DNA of 64,000 nt from Lithospermum erythrorhizon (taxonomy: Eukaryota; Streptophyta; Magnoliopsida; Boraginales; Boraginaceae): the NCBI GenBank assembly GCA_019722365.1, contig JADFUC010001346.1, positions 620,001 to 684,000 on the forward strand. Direction: 5' to 3'. A program made the translations under genes and the position numbers. Under the pieces are notes generated by a model. It was not told the DNA's origin. It saw only the letters and a program-made list of their open reading frames with translations, and ran no database searches. This document shows positions 11,916 through 25,000 of the stretch, piece after piece. Within the stretch, counting starts at the first letter, position 1. The number at the start of each line of letters is the position of its first letter.

Positions 11916-12339
11916 TTCATTATTATTTATCAAAGTTTTCTAAGTTAAACATTCAGAATTCCATGCCCAACTCAAGTGTGATTAATACCTTATATGTTCA
12001 TATTATATTAGGAAAGATCTGTTCGTATTATTCTTGACCTTATACGAGATCGAGTCATAGTTGAACTAGGTCATTGGTTTAGACTCTTTGTATATAAACT
12101 ACACTTAAAAAAACTAGCAAGAAAACACATATATTGAATTGACCAAATTCCTCTAGCATAAGGAATCTTTTGGTTATAATGTTTATATTCTTACACGAGC
12201 AATGTGCACATATTCACTTCTTCTTTTGGTAAAATGCATGAATCTAACTCCGACATTGTAAAACACAAACTAATATATAATCATCTTGTTTTAACTTATC
12301 CCAATTCTATTTCTCCTGTTACTTAATATTTTCAATTTT

Positions 12340-12825
12340 TGTTGAATTGTGACTTGAAGAAAGCACTGCTTGCGTAGAGGCCGTGAGTCCCAATTTCTGA
12401 CCAAATTTCGAAGTTCTATGAGTTCACCGGCCGGATCGGCAAGCCCACTCAAGTCCCAACGTGGCAAATATGAGGCGGTTCAGTCGGTTAGGGTTCTTTT
12501 TAGCCTATAAATACCCCTCTACTTGGTTTTGAGTTTCCAACTCTAAAATCGATTGCGCTATCAATAAAGAATTAGGCCTCGAATAAATGTGATCTTTTAT
12601 TCTATTCTCTGTGGATAAATAGAAAAATGAGTTGTATCTGCTTGTTGTCTCTATTCTTCCCGGAAGTTCTGAAGACTGCTAGGCTACACAAGCCCATAAC
12701 TGCTCTCCATTATAAAGGAAATTTGTTACGTAGTTTCCGCCTGCGGATTAGTCCTAACACTTTGTTGGGGTGTGATAACACCGTTAAATCTCTCTGCTCT
12801 TTATTTTAAATACTTACATAATTCA
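12340..12825 (+). repeat. 5' LTR of the copia relic
   Basis: It begins TGTTGAATTGTGACTTG and ends near TTCA, followed by TCGTTTGGGACTGATAAATC, which resembles a worn Met-tRNA primer-binding site. Confidence 0.6.
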
Positions 12826-14426
12826 TCGTTTGGGACTGATAAATCGGGCCTGTTATAGAAAACACGCTCACAGAGTAACAACCGTTATCGAGTTGGATTT
12901 CGGGATGGCGGGGTTAGTTATGGGTGAGTATTAAACCGAGAAGCCATCGAGAAATAGTTTCAGCCCTTCTCGACAAATTAAGGTGCATATCAAACAGGGG
13001 TTTCCGTTCCTTCCGATGAAAAAATCACCAAGACTGCTTCCGATAATATGGATAGTTTGGGAGAGAAGCGCACACTCGACGCTAATTTTCGCTTTGGATG
13101 ACGAGGTTATCACAGGCTCAAAGGTCGGTAATGTTGTCGGATTGTGGCTCAAGCTTGAGAGTTTGTATATATGACGGAAGGTTTGACCACAAGTTGATGC
13201 GTTAAAGCAACATCCGTTTAAAGCTAAGAATGCAAGAAGGTATATTCCCTGCAACCACTGAATCGCTCTAATAGTATATTACTTGATTTATGTATTATAG
13301 ATATTAAGATTGAGGATGAAGATGTTGCCTTGATATTGTTAGCCTCCTTCTTTTTTATTTATGTCATATGAGAACTCAGAGAGTCTAAGTGACAGACTGG
13401 CGTCTCTAGAAGAAGGCTCCGCCTTCATAACAGTGGAATCGCCTATTAGTCACAGCTGTGGTTCTAGTTCTCGGGTTCGGTCCTCATGTAAAATTAGCCG
13501 CTAACACTAGTCAAGTCCGCGATATTCCAAAGCGGAGAAGTTCTCTCTAGAAGGCCGGGAGGAATCCCAGGAACTGATAGGTGCATCTACCGTAAGGGAG
13601 TCGGGGACATTAGAAATTAGATTGTCCTGAGTGAGGGGGGACGCAATGTGAAAAGGCCTCGAGCGATGTTGTCGCTTATCGCTGTAGGTGGTATACATTT
13701 CAAGAGGACATGGCCTTAGTTGCCGATGCTCATACATTTTACAATCGATGTGTGGGTTCCGATTCGAGTTTCATATCATGTGTCCTAGGAGTGGAGTGGT
13801 TCTCAACGTATAAGCACTCGAACGGTGATATTATTTCAATGGCAAAATGGTTCGCCTACAAGGTGGTCGGGATTGGCTCATTTAGGATTAGGACGCATGA
13901 CGGTAGATTCTCCACATTGAACAAGGCCCCACATGTGCCCTCACATGACTATGAATTTGTTATCTCCTGTCTATTAATAATAAGTGGTTCAATTTCTTGG
14001 GGAGAAGTGGAAGGTTGGACTGCTCTAAAGTGGACTGTATGTGATTCTTAAGGCTAAACGGCATGTGGAAGATAGTACATTTTCTCGGATCAAATTGCCG
14101 TGGTGTCAAATGTGGAGCAAGCATCACTGAGTCGGGCAGAGGAAGTGAGTAGGCACTTCGATCACTTTCAATGGCAAATACCCAGCCGCTTCGAGGGTTA
14201 CTAGTTGAACATCATAGGCAGCTCAAGGATGTCCCAGAGCACTACCGGTCAGTAAATTTCCGAGAGGTACGACAATGGGGAGGAGTTAGCTCTATGCTTT
14301 ACCGGCTGCAAGAGAACCTGGCTTCACAGCAAGTATCGGAGTAGTCTTCTAGGGAAGTATCTAACGGTATTGGACTTCCTAACTGATATGTTATGCTAAT
14401 TGCCCTGCTGACAGGCAATACTGGTG

Positions 14427-14690
14427 GAGTGCGCCTTAGCATTGTTTTATCTCTTCGTAAGGCTTTTGTTGAGACATCTGGCTAACCGAGTAATCATGGC
14501 ACATCCGCACATTTCAGCACAGTACATTTTGTGATCCGCGTGATTGTACAACATGCCCAAAGGATTGCAGCAATATGCGAAGTGGAGACGCAGCCTTTTA
14601 GCATTGTTTATCTCTTTGCAAGCTGCCCTGGTCACACCGGCCACATCCGAGTACTTTCAGTACATCTGCTTTCACTGTCTAAGCACGCTT
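14427..14690. repeat. Imperfect internal direct repeat, period about 155 bp
   Basis: CTTAGCATTGTTTTATCTCTTCGTAAGGC (near 14432) recurs as TTTAGCATTGTTTATCTCTTTGCAAGCTG (near 14598). Each is followed by a CACATCCG...TTTCAG...AGTACAT block. It lies just upstream of the 3' LTR. Confidence 0.5.
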
Positions 14691-14770
14691 CTGCAATTTC
14701 CAACTACATCCGTGCACTTCCGAAGGTTATGATTTTTGATATTTGTGGAGGATTCAGTCAAGGTGGCATT

Positions 14771-15227
14771 TATTGAGTCATGACTTGAAAAAAGTCAACT
14801 CTGCTTATCGAGGAGTCTGAGTTGCGCCCCGACCAAGTCCCTACGTCGGCCAAATTTCTCGAGTCCAAAGGAGTTCTACCAAGTCCTTGACTGGGCAACA
14901 TGTAGGCGGTTCCGGCCGGGCCAGTCCTTGAGCTTGTAAATAATTTCTACAGGTTTCGAGCCCAACCCCTAAAAAACTTTACGCGCATATCAATTGCACT
15001 CAGCGCTCCGACAAATTTCATATCTTGTTATTCTATTCTTCAAGGATAGTGTAGGCTGAGTTGTATTCCCTGTTGTCTCTATTCTTCCTAGCCTAAAGAT
15101 ATGTTACCACAAGCCTGTACTCATTCCTCCATTGGGTCCGCATGTATCACAAGGATTAGTCCTAACACTTTGTTAGGGATACCACGTTAAATTCCTATCT
15201 CTTTATTTTAAGTAATTTACGTAATTA
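14771..15227 (+). repeat. 3' LTR of the copia relic
   Basis: Collinear with 12340-12825 over several short blocks, with many substitutions and indels. The end is set by loss of similarity after CTTTATTTTAAGTAA...GTAATTAT. Confidence 0.6.
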
Positions 15228-18200
15228 TTTAAGTCTTTAAAATTCAAACTCTCTATTATAAAGAAATACCTATCTACAAGTTATTAATAATTTTTATTTG
15301 ATGTATCATGATGTATAGTATTTAAATGATACAAATCTTTTGACTATTTTGTTACAAAAATATATTTCAATTAAATATAGATGAAATAAATATTTATTAC
15401 TAGTAGTTTCGACATATAATAACTAACAAATATTTTTAATGTTACAATATTATTAACTCTTGAATATCTTGGATTAACTAATAATCTAATTGATGGGGGT
15501 GGGGTTTAATGTAGATCGTTCAATACCGGAGTGTATAACGTTCCATTGCGTACTCGAATCTGGTGACGTTATTAGACGCATTTTAACCCACTTCACAAAT
15601 CATCACAAGTATTTCCAATACCTTTTGACCACATTGACGTGCTCATTGGGACGCTTCCTGGGTTACCAAACCCATAATTACTTGAAGTTCTAATGAGTTG
15701 GGATTCCGAAAAGGTGAGTTAATTGTCAAAATGGTCCTAGATAAAGGTATAAAGAGTCGCACTTCTATTCCTCATTACCGACACCTGCATCTTTGGCCCC
15801 TCGGATAAAATACATAGTCAGCACTGATCCCTGCCTAACGCTCCGCCTAAATTTAACGTAAAAATTGTGTTATTACTTGAGATCAAACACCAGTCACTAT
15901 TTAATTGTGCCTGGGCAATATTATTTCAAGATCGGTGACCAGCATAACGCCGCCAATTATTGTACTCAAATAAGCAATTGCACTCCACATCTAAGAATTA
16001 TTTCGACAATTATCTCCTCACTGAGAAGCACATACATGCTTTAATTTCTGGAAGCATTCATGTCATTTGACACTATAAGGGAATCTCATTTGGTCCAGAA
16101 AAAAACTTTTATTAGACACATTTATGTGAATGCCACATTATTGCAATATGAGAATGTGAGGAAGAGTCCAAAAGATGAAGAATATATGATTGGGAGCACA
16201 AGAGATGATATACTCAAGAAAATGATGGTACAACTCCATTAGAGAAATAGTAAATGAACAAATTCAAGAAAGCAACTTTACGAACTAAAAACTGTTCCAA
16301 AACATATGTCCATTCATTTAATTGTTTCTTCTAATTGTGTATTTGGTATTTGTTATAATCAGAAATATGTATAATACACTAGCATATAATTAGCATATAG
16401 ATATGATCTCTCAATGGAAACAAATTATTCACAATTTTAAAGTTGAAATTGCACATGTACATCACATTTAATTCCTTTTTTTAAAAAAAGGAAGATAAAA
16501 ATGCAACTGGATCTTGAATTGAATGCCATGCAAGCTTCACCGAAATGTGATACTACTGGATTCTGATTTACAACTAAGTTACATTATCAGCTTTGCAAGT
16601 TCTCTCAAGAAGCTATCAATGCACACTCTCAAAAATTAGATCGCATGCGTATGTTTCCTCATTGGATCGATCAATGAAAGGCACACTTTCTTACAGAGGA
16701 CATGCCACTTTATTTCCCATCTTGCATCATACAAGCTGCATATTGTAATTTAAAATTTAAAGTAAAGATTAAATCAATTATGATGATAAAGGCTATTGAT
16801 GAGTTATAATTTAACCTCGTAAGTGCACAAATCGTATAATAGTATAGCGAGGGTCGAATCATAGAGAGTTGATTATTTAATTTGATTAAACTAGCTAAAC
16901 TATCCTAAAAAGCAATATGAAAGTAGAATTGAATTTTAAATTAACTAAACTAAATGCACGAAGTAATAATTAAATGTATATTTTTGATTTGTTGGGGAAA
17001 AGATTTCATCAATACAATTTCAGCTAAATATATACCATCTAAATTATCAGTTATTTCTTGGGTTCGATTGGGTTCGAGTGTTCCCGGTTTAATTAATCAC
17101 CTATGTCACTAGCGAAATTAATTGGACTAAGAACCTGAAGCTCAAAAAAATCTATTGAACCAAATATTTAATCGCATACTTCCGTATCACAATCTACTAT
17201 TCAATTATTCAAGTGATCTATTATGAATTTCCATTCGGATGGTAGCTTAATCATAATAATCAGATAAAATTATGAACAATGAATAATACAAGAATTATAA
17301 GTAACTGAAATAAAGATAAAATAAATATAAAGCATCCAATTTAATTGACTATATCAAATCCCCAACAATTTTTAATTAAAACATAACTAAAAACACAATT
17401 AAAAAAGGCTAAAAAAACCGATTCAGAAAATTATGAAACGATTGAAACTCCAACACATGAATAGTATGTTGCACCCATATTCCCTTCTTCCAAGGCCTTT
17501 CGGCCGTAAATTTCAAGAACAGAGAATGCTCACTTTTTGCTTTTCTTTTATAAGTCATTTGACATATTTTAGTTCAGGTCCAAGCCCGTCTTTATTAATT
17601 GTTTGAAACTTCTTTAATTTATTTTTTTAATTTTAATTTGTTCGAAAATTTACAGTTTTCAACAAATATTCCTATAAAATATAAAATGTCAATTAAAATA
17701 ATAAAAACACATTAAATATATTCACTTAAACACAATAATATCTCCAAAATACATAATAAATATGGACTAATAATCAACTATTAAAAAACAGAAATTTCAA
17801 TTTAAAGACGAAAATAAGTGGGGCCTGAAATTGTTCATATAAATTTCGCACTTATTCATTATTTTATGTGTACCATATAGAATTTTGAATAAAATACTCA
17901 TATGAAATTGGTTGTTTTCTTCCGAAATCGTGCTAGTAATTAATAATATGTAAAATTTCAACAGAAAATGTTGTTGCGCAATTGCTATGGAGGAGATTCG
18001 GTTTGTTGTCCTCTCCAAACCCCTCATCAACCTTTATCATTAGAGATAAATATAAAATAATACTCCGTATATAGTTGGCCAGGGTAAGTAAATTACGAAA
18101 TATATATCCTATTCCAACTCTCACTCGAGTTACTTAAACATGAAACAATAACTACACACTAGTAAAAATATTTTTATGAAGATAATATATCTTTTTCTCG

Positions 18201-18581
18201 AATAAAAAACTTGTCCAAATCTCCTATAGGAATGAGTTGGAAGATCCAAAATTAAAAAAAAAATTGGTATTTACTAGCAACAACATAATAATGGAGGCAG
18301 TCAATGTTATAGACTGATCCGAAATCTGATTGAAATCCAAGTCCAATACTCCTATCTTTGTTCCCAACCTTTCATGATCCTTGAATCACCTTCCTTGATA
18401 TTTGCATCACTACAAACCAACAGAAACTCTAAATACCTCCCCCAAATTTTCTCTTCCTTGTAGTGTATCTCTCAAATGGTTAAATCCATTCTCATTCAAC
18501 CAAGATGAACACTCTTACATTCATTGTAACATAAAATTAAAAAACAAAAAAAATAATAATAATAAAAAATAGTTTGGCAGG
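15228..18581. other. Intergenic, repeat-derived, no recognised gene
   Basis: 15490-16010 has moderate GC and resembles eroded retroelement sequence, but I cannot name a domain. 16800-17540 contains the block TAAGTGCACAAATCGTATAATAG...GGGTCGAATCATAGAGAG, which resembles a dispersed dicot repeat I know only by sight. The last 200 bases are the AT-rich leader of the GATL gene. Confidence 0.4.
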
Positions 18582-19655
18582 ATGGCCTTTTGGAGATCTT
18601 CAACATATTTCCCTCTCCTTGGCCTCCTGTCCCTCCTCCTCCTACAATTTATTCCGACAGTTTCTGCCTCTGGCTTCCATGCAAATATCATTCAAATGCC
18701 CTCTTCTTCTCATATTCCAGAGTTTCGTGAATCGCCCGCTTTTCGCAATGGCGATTCATGCAATGTAACTGGAAATTCCAATGATAACAAAAACATAATC
18801 CATATAGTTATGTGTCTTGATGTAAATTATATCCGTGGAACAATTGCAGCAGTTTTGTCAATCCTACAACATTCAACGTGCCCTGAAAATGTTTCATTCC
18901 ATTTCCTAGCAGTTCATTTACAACCCGAAATTGAATATTTAATGAAAACAACTTTTCCTTTCTTGAATTTCAAAATGTACCACTTTGATTCAAGTCGTGT
19001 GCATGACAAGATATCGAAGTCTATTCGTCAAGCTTTAGATCAACCTTTAAATTATGCAAGAATTTACATTCCAGATATTTTACCAGATGATGTTGAAAGA
19101 GTCATATATCTTGATTCAGATGTAATAGTAGTGGATGATATTGCAAAACTTTGGGAGGTAGACTTAGGAGGAAAAGTATTAGGTGCACCTGAATATTGCC
19201 ATGCAAATTTTACTAGATATTTTACAGAGACATTTTGGAATGACAGAAATTTTACAAGAACATTTGAAGGGAGAAATCCATGTTATTTTAACACTGGGGT
19301 TATGGTGGTAGATGTTGATAAATGGAGGAAAAGTGGGTCAACAGAAAAGGTTGAAGAATGGATGGCAATTCAAAAAAATAAAAGGATTTATACTTTAGGT
19401 TCATTGCCCCCTATTTTGCTTGTTTTTGCAGGGGATATTAAAGCAGTAGATCATAGATGGAATCAACATGGTCTTGGAGGTGATAATTTAGAAGGGCAAT
19501 GTAGGGTGCTTCATCCAGGGCCAATTAGTCTTTTGCATTGGAGTGGAAAAGGTAAACCTTGGTTAAGATTGGATGTTAGGAAACCATGTAATGTTGATTA
19601 TTTATGGGCTCCATATGATCTTTATCGATCGGCAAGAGTTGGTTTTGAAGAATAA
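18582..19655 (+). CDS. GATL: Galacturonosyltransferase-like (GATL) GT8 glycosyltransferase
   Basis: This intronless gene encodes 357 aa, as usual for plant GATLs. An N-terminal hydrophobic segment (about residues 9-30) serves as signal peptide or anchor for the secretory route. GT8 landmarks are NIIHIVMCLDVNYIRGTIAAV (about 67-87), the metal-binding DxD at Asp178-Ser-Asp180 in YLDSDVIVVDD, NTGVMVVDVDKW, HRWNQHGLGGDN (His291) and LLHWSGKGKPW (His319). The family acts in the ER/Golgi on pectin or xylan synthesis. The RNGDSC and LWAPYDLYRS stretches look closest to the GATL3/4 subgroup from memory, not to PARVUS/GATL1. All catalytic landmarks are present with no frame break. The acceptor sugar is unknown. 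Confidence 0.95.
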   Translation: MAFWRSSTYFPLLGLLSLLLLQFIPTVSASGFHANIIQMPSSSHIPEFRESPAFRNGDSCNVTGNSNDNKNIIHIVMCLDVNYIRGTIAAVLSILQHSTCPENVSFHFLAVHLQPEIEYLMKTTFPFLNFKMYHFDSSRVHDKISKSIRQALDQPLNYARIYIPDILPDDVERVIYLDSDVIVVDDIAKLWEVDLGGKVLGAPEYCHANFTRYFTETFWNDRNFTRTFEGRNPCYFNTGVMVVDVDKWRKSGSTEKVEEWMAIQKNKRIYTLGSLPPILLVFAGDIKAVDHRWNQHGLGGDNLEGQCRVLHPGPISLLHWSGKGKPWLRLDVRKPCNVDYLWAPYDLYRSARVGFEE

Positions 19656-19905
19656 TTATGAAATGTAGATACAGAAGATATGTTGGAACAAGCTTAGAAG
19701 CTCATAAGTTAGTTGTACATTTTGTAGATAATGGTGTCCACTTGTGATAATAGAATCAAGGAAGAGACGTGTGATTTTATTTGAACTCAGTTTTATTTCG
19801 AGGTTTCAAATAGTGTACATATAAATGATGTAAGAGACAATTAAATTTACTGTTTATCAAGTTTATTTTTATAGGAATAAATGCACAATATTTGTGTTTT
19901 ATAAA

Positions 19906-20056
19906 ATTTGGTGATCAAATAATCTATACATGTTAAAAAATCTTTAGAATCCCAAGAATAGATGAAAGATGCTTTTACACAAATTCTGGTGATTAGATAA
20001 TCTAGACATGTTAAAAAAATCTTAGAATCCCAAGAATAGATGAAAGATGCTTTTTT
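19906..20056. repeat. Two-copy tandem repeat, unit about 75 bp
   Basis: TGGTGATCAAATAATCTATACATGTTAAAAAA... recurs as TGGTGATTAGATAATCTAGACATGTTAAAAAA.... Both units end with AGAATCCCAAGAATAGATGAAAGATGCTTTT. The copies are nearly identical, so the duplication is recent. It lies in the GATL 3' flank. Confidence 0.85.
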
Positions 20057-20288
20057 ATTTAACTGAAACCGTAGCCGCTTATTCTTTCGATCGCAAGCAG
20101 ACTCCATAAATCTCTGACTCAACGCAATAACCCGCAAAACCACGCTGCTGTGAAATCAAGACTAAAAGAAGACTATATTGACGTGACTAACCAAAAAGTT
20201 TGTGATTGGTAATTAAATCCCCATGACCATAATCACAATTTCACATACTCTACCAATCTCTGCATAACTTGACCAATTTTACAGGCAA

Positions 20289-20806
20289 ATAGGGGCGTAG
20301 CTATGATGGCCAAAGGAGCAAAATTCTGAATTTAAAAATATTATTATTATATATATTTTTTAAATTATACTTTAAATATAATATAGATTGTTTATGGAAC
20401 ATTAATTTATGGCTTCTTGGTAGAGGTTTATGTTCATTCTAACTGAATTGATGTGTTTTTAATTTATAGAACTCTGTCTCTGCATTTTCCACACCCAATT
20501 TCACCAACTATATAATTCTAGACTTCACACTTTTATACTCTCTAATATCCCTTTAAAAGGTGAATTTCACTCAATTAAGTTTTGAGAATAATTGTGAAGA
20601 ACAGGCTTCGCACAATGATGATAAATGATTTTCTTTTTAACGCTTTGATTGTACATGTTGAAAAAGAAATTGTGGATAACATTAGTATAGATTTTATCAT
20701 TAAGCATAAACCTAAAATGTATTTCTAATTTTATCAATAATTTTTTTTAAGTCAGTTTTAACTTGGCCCTCTTATTTTTAAATCTAACTCTGCCCCTCCG
20801 GGTAAA
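20289..20806. mobile_element. Non-autonomous TIR element (MITE-like)
   Basis: The left end AGGGGCGTAGCTATGATGGCC and the right end, read on the other strand, AGGGGCAGAGTTAGATTTAA...GAGGGCC, form imperfect TIRs. Flanking GCAAATA/GTAAATG could be a worn 7-8 bp duplication of hAT or Mutator type. There is no ORF. Confidence 0.45.
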
Positions 20807-21364
20807 TGAAATTTGCTTTGATTTGATCATTGAAGGATATCACGGCTATGGCTTACTTGAGGCTCCGATACACCATTTAAAATAACCTGAAAAATATAGA
20901 GATGGCATTAGGAAAAAAGTCTAAAGGAAAATTCCTACATAGAAAGATTTGGAAATTCAAGTGGATTTATAAGGTCCTCGATTACTTTTGCTATCAACAA
21001 TTGGTCATAAAATATAAAAAAATTGATTTTAATGGAATTTCATCAATTCTGAACTAATACAATTAGACATTGAAAATAGACTAATGATTTTTATATTTTA
21101 CTATGTGATAATAACACTCCATTTTTAGTGTAATATATACAAATTTATCAACTTTAACGTATATTTATAAGTATATTTGTACCACCATAAATCAATAAAT
21201 TAAAAAATAACTAATAAAGCAAAGAGACTTAACCACATTAAGTACATATGGGACTAAGCACATGATCCAATAATCCTGAAATGGATATCCTAATTACTAC
21301 CACATATTCAATCATGGCCACATGCAAGTAGAGATTTGATTGTAATGCGTGATGAAATAAGATA

Positions 21365-21614
21365 CTCTATCCATTTCAATTTAGTGAATTATCTAGTTCA
21401 CAAGTAATTTATTAAGATACGGAATAATAATTAGTTTTATTATTTTCAAGAAAAGAGAAAAATATTAATCAATGAAAATAAGAATATTAAGAGATAAAAG
21501 AAAATTTTATTAACTTCAATGCAAAAAGTTGCATTGATAAAATAAATGATCAATTATATTATAACGAAACAAGAAATTTTTGCTAGATAATTAATTAAAT
21601 TAAGACAGAGGAAG
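21365..21614. mobile_element. Stowaway-like MITE
   Basis: TA|CTCTATCCATTTCAATTT on the left and AAATTAAGACAGAGGAAG|TA on the right are imperfect inverted repeats with TA flanks. Confidence 0.6.
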
Positions 21615-22005
21615 TATAAATTGTCGAAATATGTAAGATGACCGGCGATTCAGGGCATTAATCAAACGAAGTCGAAAGGTAATAACTGATAACCATGTAA
21701 TGTACGTACAATATGTGGATCATACTCAAAGTCTTCTCACAAGCTAACAATAAGTCTTTCGCAATATGTTGAACGTTGTCGGCATCTTGATAGATATATA
21801 AGGAGTATTTATTAAAAAATAAATGCAAAATTTGGAACTTGCTAGATTTTTCGCCAAATTTGAAGTATGCTTCTAGTGAAATATTGATCACACGATGACC
21901 ATAGTAATATCATTATATTAGCCCCCCTCCCAGAATTAGAGATATTACTGCTCCTTTATAGAGTTTCTAAAAACAGATAGATGCTCATTATTATTATTAC
22001 TACAG

Positions 22006-25000
22006 ATGGAAGTGCTTCATCAATCTTTGCTTCTTGTATTACTATCTTTTGGTTTGGAATTATTGGCACCTGCGGCTCCTGTCCAAGATAATACCCAACC
22101 AGGTATGCATAATTGCATATTACTATTGTGTTGACAAATGATGGAATATGAGCATGCAAGTATCACATATGCCATTTACTATAAGACAATTGTTAGCTAG
22201 AAGTGGAGCAACTAGGGAACGTTGGACGGAAGTCCCTTCCTAATTTTTCGAAAAAAATTAATTTTATTAAATATTTTTCAAAACTTTAAGATTCTTTAAC
22301 ATTTTACGTTGTTCGCCTCTATATAAAAAAATCTCGGTAACGCTTACGCTCACATCTCCATGCACGTACGCCCAATTTCAATATAAAATCTGGTGACATA
22401 TTACTAAAATGCATTATAATAACACGACATAACCACTGCTTTTGAAAACTAACGTATTACCTAAAATGTACCAAAACAAGAAAAAAAATATATTATGAAA
22501 TGGTATAATTTATATTTTTGATCATTAATGAACCATTAATGGATAAAAAGATTAATAAACCGTACCTTTCCATAGTTCCGCCATGTTAGCACACACATGG
22601 ACTTCGTTCGAACAATTGCCATCCCTTCTAGACTTCTAATTTGAGATAATCTTTCTTTTAGACCTTACAAAATTGATGAATGACATGTTTGTCTACTATC
22701 ACCAACAGGCTTCATAAGCATAGATTGTGGTGCTCCAGAAAGTTACACTGATCCAGGTACAAGTATACATTACATTTCGGACGAGGGGCTGATAGAAACC
22801 GGCGAGGTAATTAACGTATCAATGCCTTATATTCCTCCATCATCCTATGCTCCCCCGGGGCCGCAGGGAGGCGATTTTGCTAGGATCAGGCAATTCCAAA
22901 ATGTCAGGAGTTTTCCTAATGGCACCAGGAATTGCTATGTTCTAAGGCCATCCGTAGGAAAATTCAATAAATATTTAATCAGGGCAACATTCTCCTCATC
23001 ATACTCAAACGATGACAAAGATGATGGACCTCCCCAATTTGATATCCATCTTGGAGCTGACTATTGGGATACGGTAACAGTATATAATGTGCCAAATCAA
23101 TATAATGAGATCATCCACATTCCATCATCAGATAATATATATGTGTGCCTTGTCAACACTGGGAAGGGAACCCCTTTCATATCCAGTTTGGAGTTGAGGC
23201 CTTTAAACAATTCTATGTACCAAAGTAGCACTTTTCAAGGGTCACTTCGCTCCACTGGCTTTGGGCATTACGATTTTCGCATCAGTCAACCTCTTACACT
23301 AAGCGCCAGCTGGATCACTAGGTCAGCTCATACTCCCAATAATCAACTTCATTACAAGCATTGAGTAATTTTATTTATTTATCGTACACGTTTTTTGTTG
23401 TCACATTACATAACAAATGATTACATAACAAATGCTACTTCTGTGACTAGATTATTGGTCGTTTGGTCCCAATAAGTATAGTAAAACTAACGTATGATAA
23501 CCGATCCCCGAAAGGTAACCTGCTACAATTCTATTCCCTACTAACATCTCTATTGGAATATTAACATCACCATTGCTTGGCTTTGGGGTCATTGATTCTA
23601 CCCCATTAAGTCTTCTAATATTACACTAATTACACAATCAAAATACATCAATAAAAAAATATATTTCAAAAATAGGAACTTAATGGGACTAAATCTCAAA
23701 AATTATATTTCGATCCCAAACTATGTCTTTCATCACATGAATATTAAATATTAACGGATATTGCTAAAATAGTGACCAAATCAGAACCAGCCAGACACTT
23801 TCGTGAGATCATTTCCATGCCACGTCACACGCATCAGCACCAACGTACAACTTCGATACATTTAATTTTAATTTCAAACCATCGCTATCTCCAAGATAGC
23901 TGACAAGTTACATATTGATCCCTAATACTACACATAAGTTGCATAGAGACTGACGGCAAAATAATGAGTGCAATTCACTAACATTTAAACAGGTCTGTGT
24001 ATTTTTGAATCAATATGCAACTTATGTGTAATATTAGGGACCAATCTATAACTTGTCAACTATTAGAACCAAATGGTAACATGATCACAATATCTGAGGT
24101 CAAATTCACAATTAACTCAAATACTATTTCCATCCCCATAAAATTGCCCACTTTGAAGCCATATTGTATTTTTAAATCTCGACCATACATATTTTGTCTC
24201 AGATTGTGAGTAATAATTGATGAAAACTATATCAATGAAAGATACATTTCACACTCTTTCTATTGATATATATATTTTTTTATCAAATACTACCTATGTT
24301 CCTAAAAAATTATCCACTTCGACTTTTTAATAAATAATTTCTCGACCATAAATATTTTTAGTTACAGATAATATTTGATAAAAATATAAAACGTAGTTAA
24401 TTCGAAACGTATTTTTATCGATATCTTTTCATAAAAATATTATAACGACAAATAAAAATATATACAACCAAAGTAAACTATTAAAAAGTAAAAATCCAAA
24501 AGTTTGACACCTTAGAACTGAGTATTATACAACATAAACAAATATATTTAAGGTCAAAATTTAAAACGATAATCCATCAAAAAGTCAAAATCAATAATCT
24601 TTACGAAACTAGATGAAGTATGTTACAATGGTCATATGACAATATTGTATGCTAACAATTTCTTTATAATATTGTGCAGGTACAAAGATGATATATATGA
24701 TCGAATATGGTCGCCGGTTGGGTGCCTACAGGCAGGACCCAATCTGACATCTATAGATACAACTTCACAAATCTATACACAAACATCCTTATACAAGGTA
24801 CCATCAATTGTCATGACCACAGCCTGCACTGTTGAGGGTTCTAACAAGTCCTTGACATTCTACTACCCAAAACAACGTCCTAATGATCGATTTTATTTTG
24901 TTCTCCACTTCGCTCAACTTCACCATAACCAACCTGAAGGACAATTTATAATATCGGTTAATGACGAAATATGGGGAACGGTTTCTATTCCATCAAATTT

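Larger units (their letters stand above)
12340..15227 (+). mobile_element. Decayed Ty1-copia element with two diverged LTRs
   Basis: The LTR-like ends are 12340-12825 and about 14771-15227. Shared blocks include GACTTGAAGAAAG/GACTTGAAAAAAG, AGGCGGTTC, GTTGTCTCTATTCTTCC, GATTAGTCCTAACACTTTG and CTTTATTTTAA. The first LTR has TATAAATA (about 12505) and AATAAAG promoter/polyA signals. Internally, 13700-14170 reads as the protease/GAG-pre-integrase region of a copia polyprotein (EWFSTYKHSNG, YKVVGIGSFRIRTHDG). Reverse transcriptase and integrase core were not found, so the element is internally deleted. Many frame breaks and LTR divergence indicate age. Confidence 0.7.
19656..22005. other. Intergenic between GATL and receptor kinase
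   Basis: AT-rich, with no gene seen. It holds the tandem repeat at 19906-20056, a TIR element at about 20289-20806 and a Stowaway MITE at 21365-21614. The last 100 bases are the kinase leader. Confidence 0.6.

Noticed and set aside
13710..14051. 113-codon frame as a host gene
   Set aside because: The sequence matches the copia protease/pre-integrase region and sits between two LTR-like repeats.
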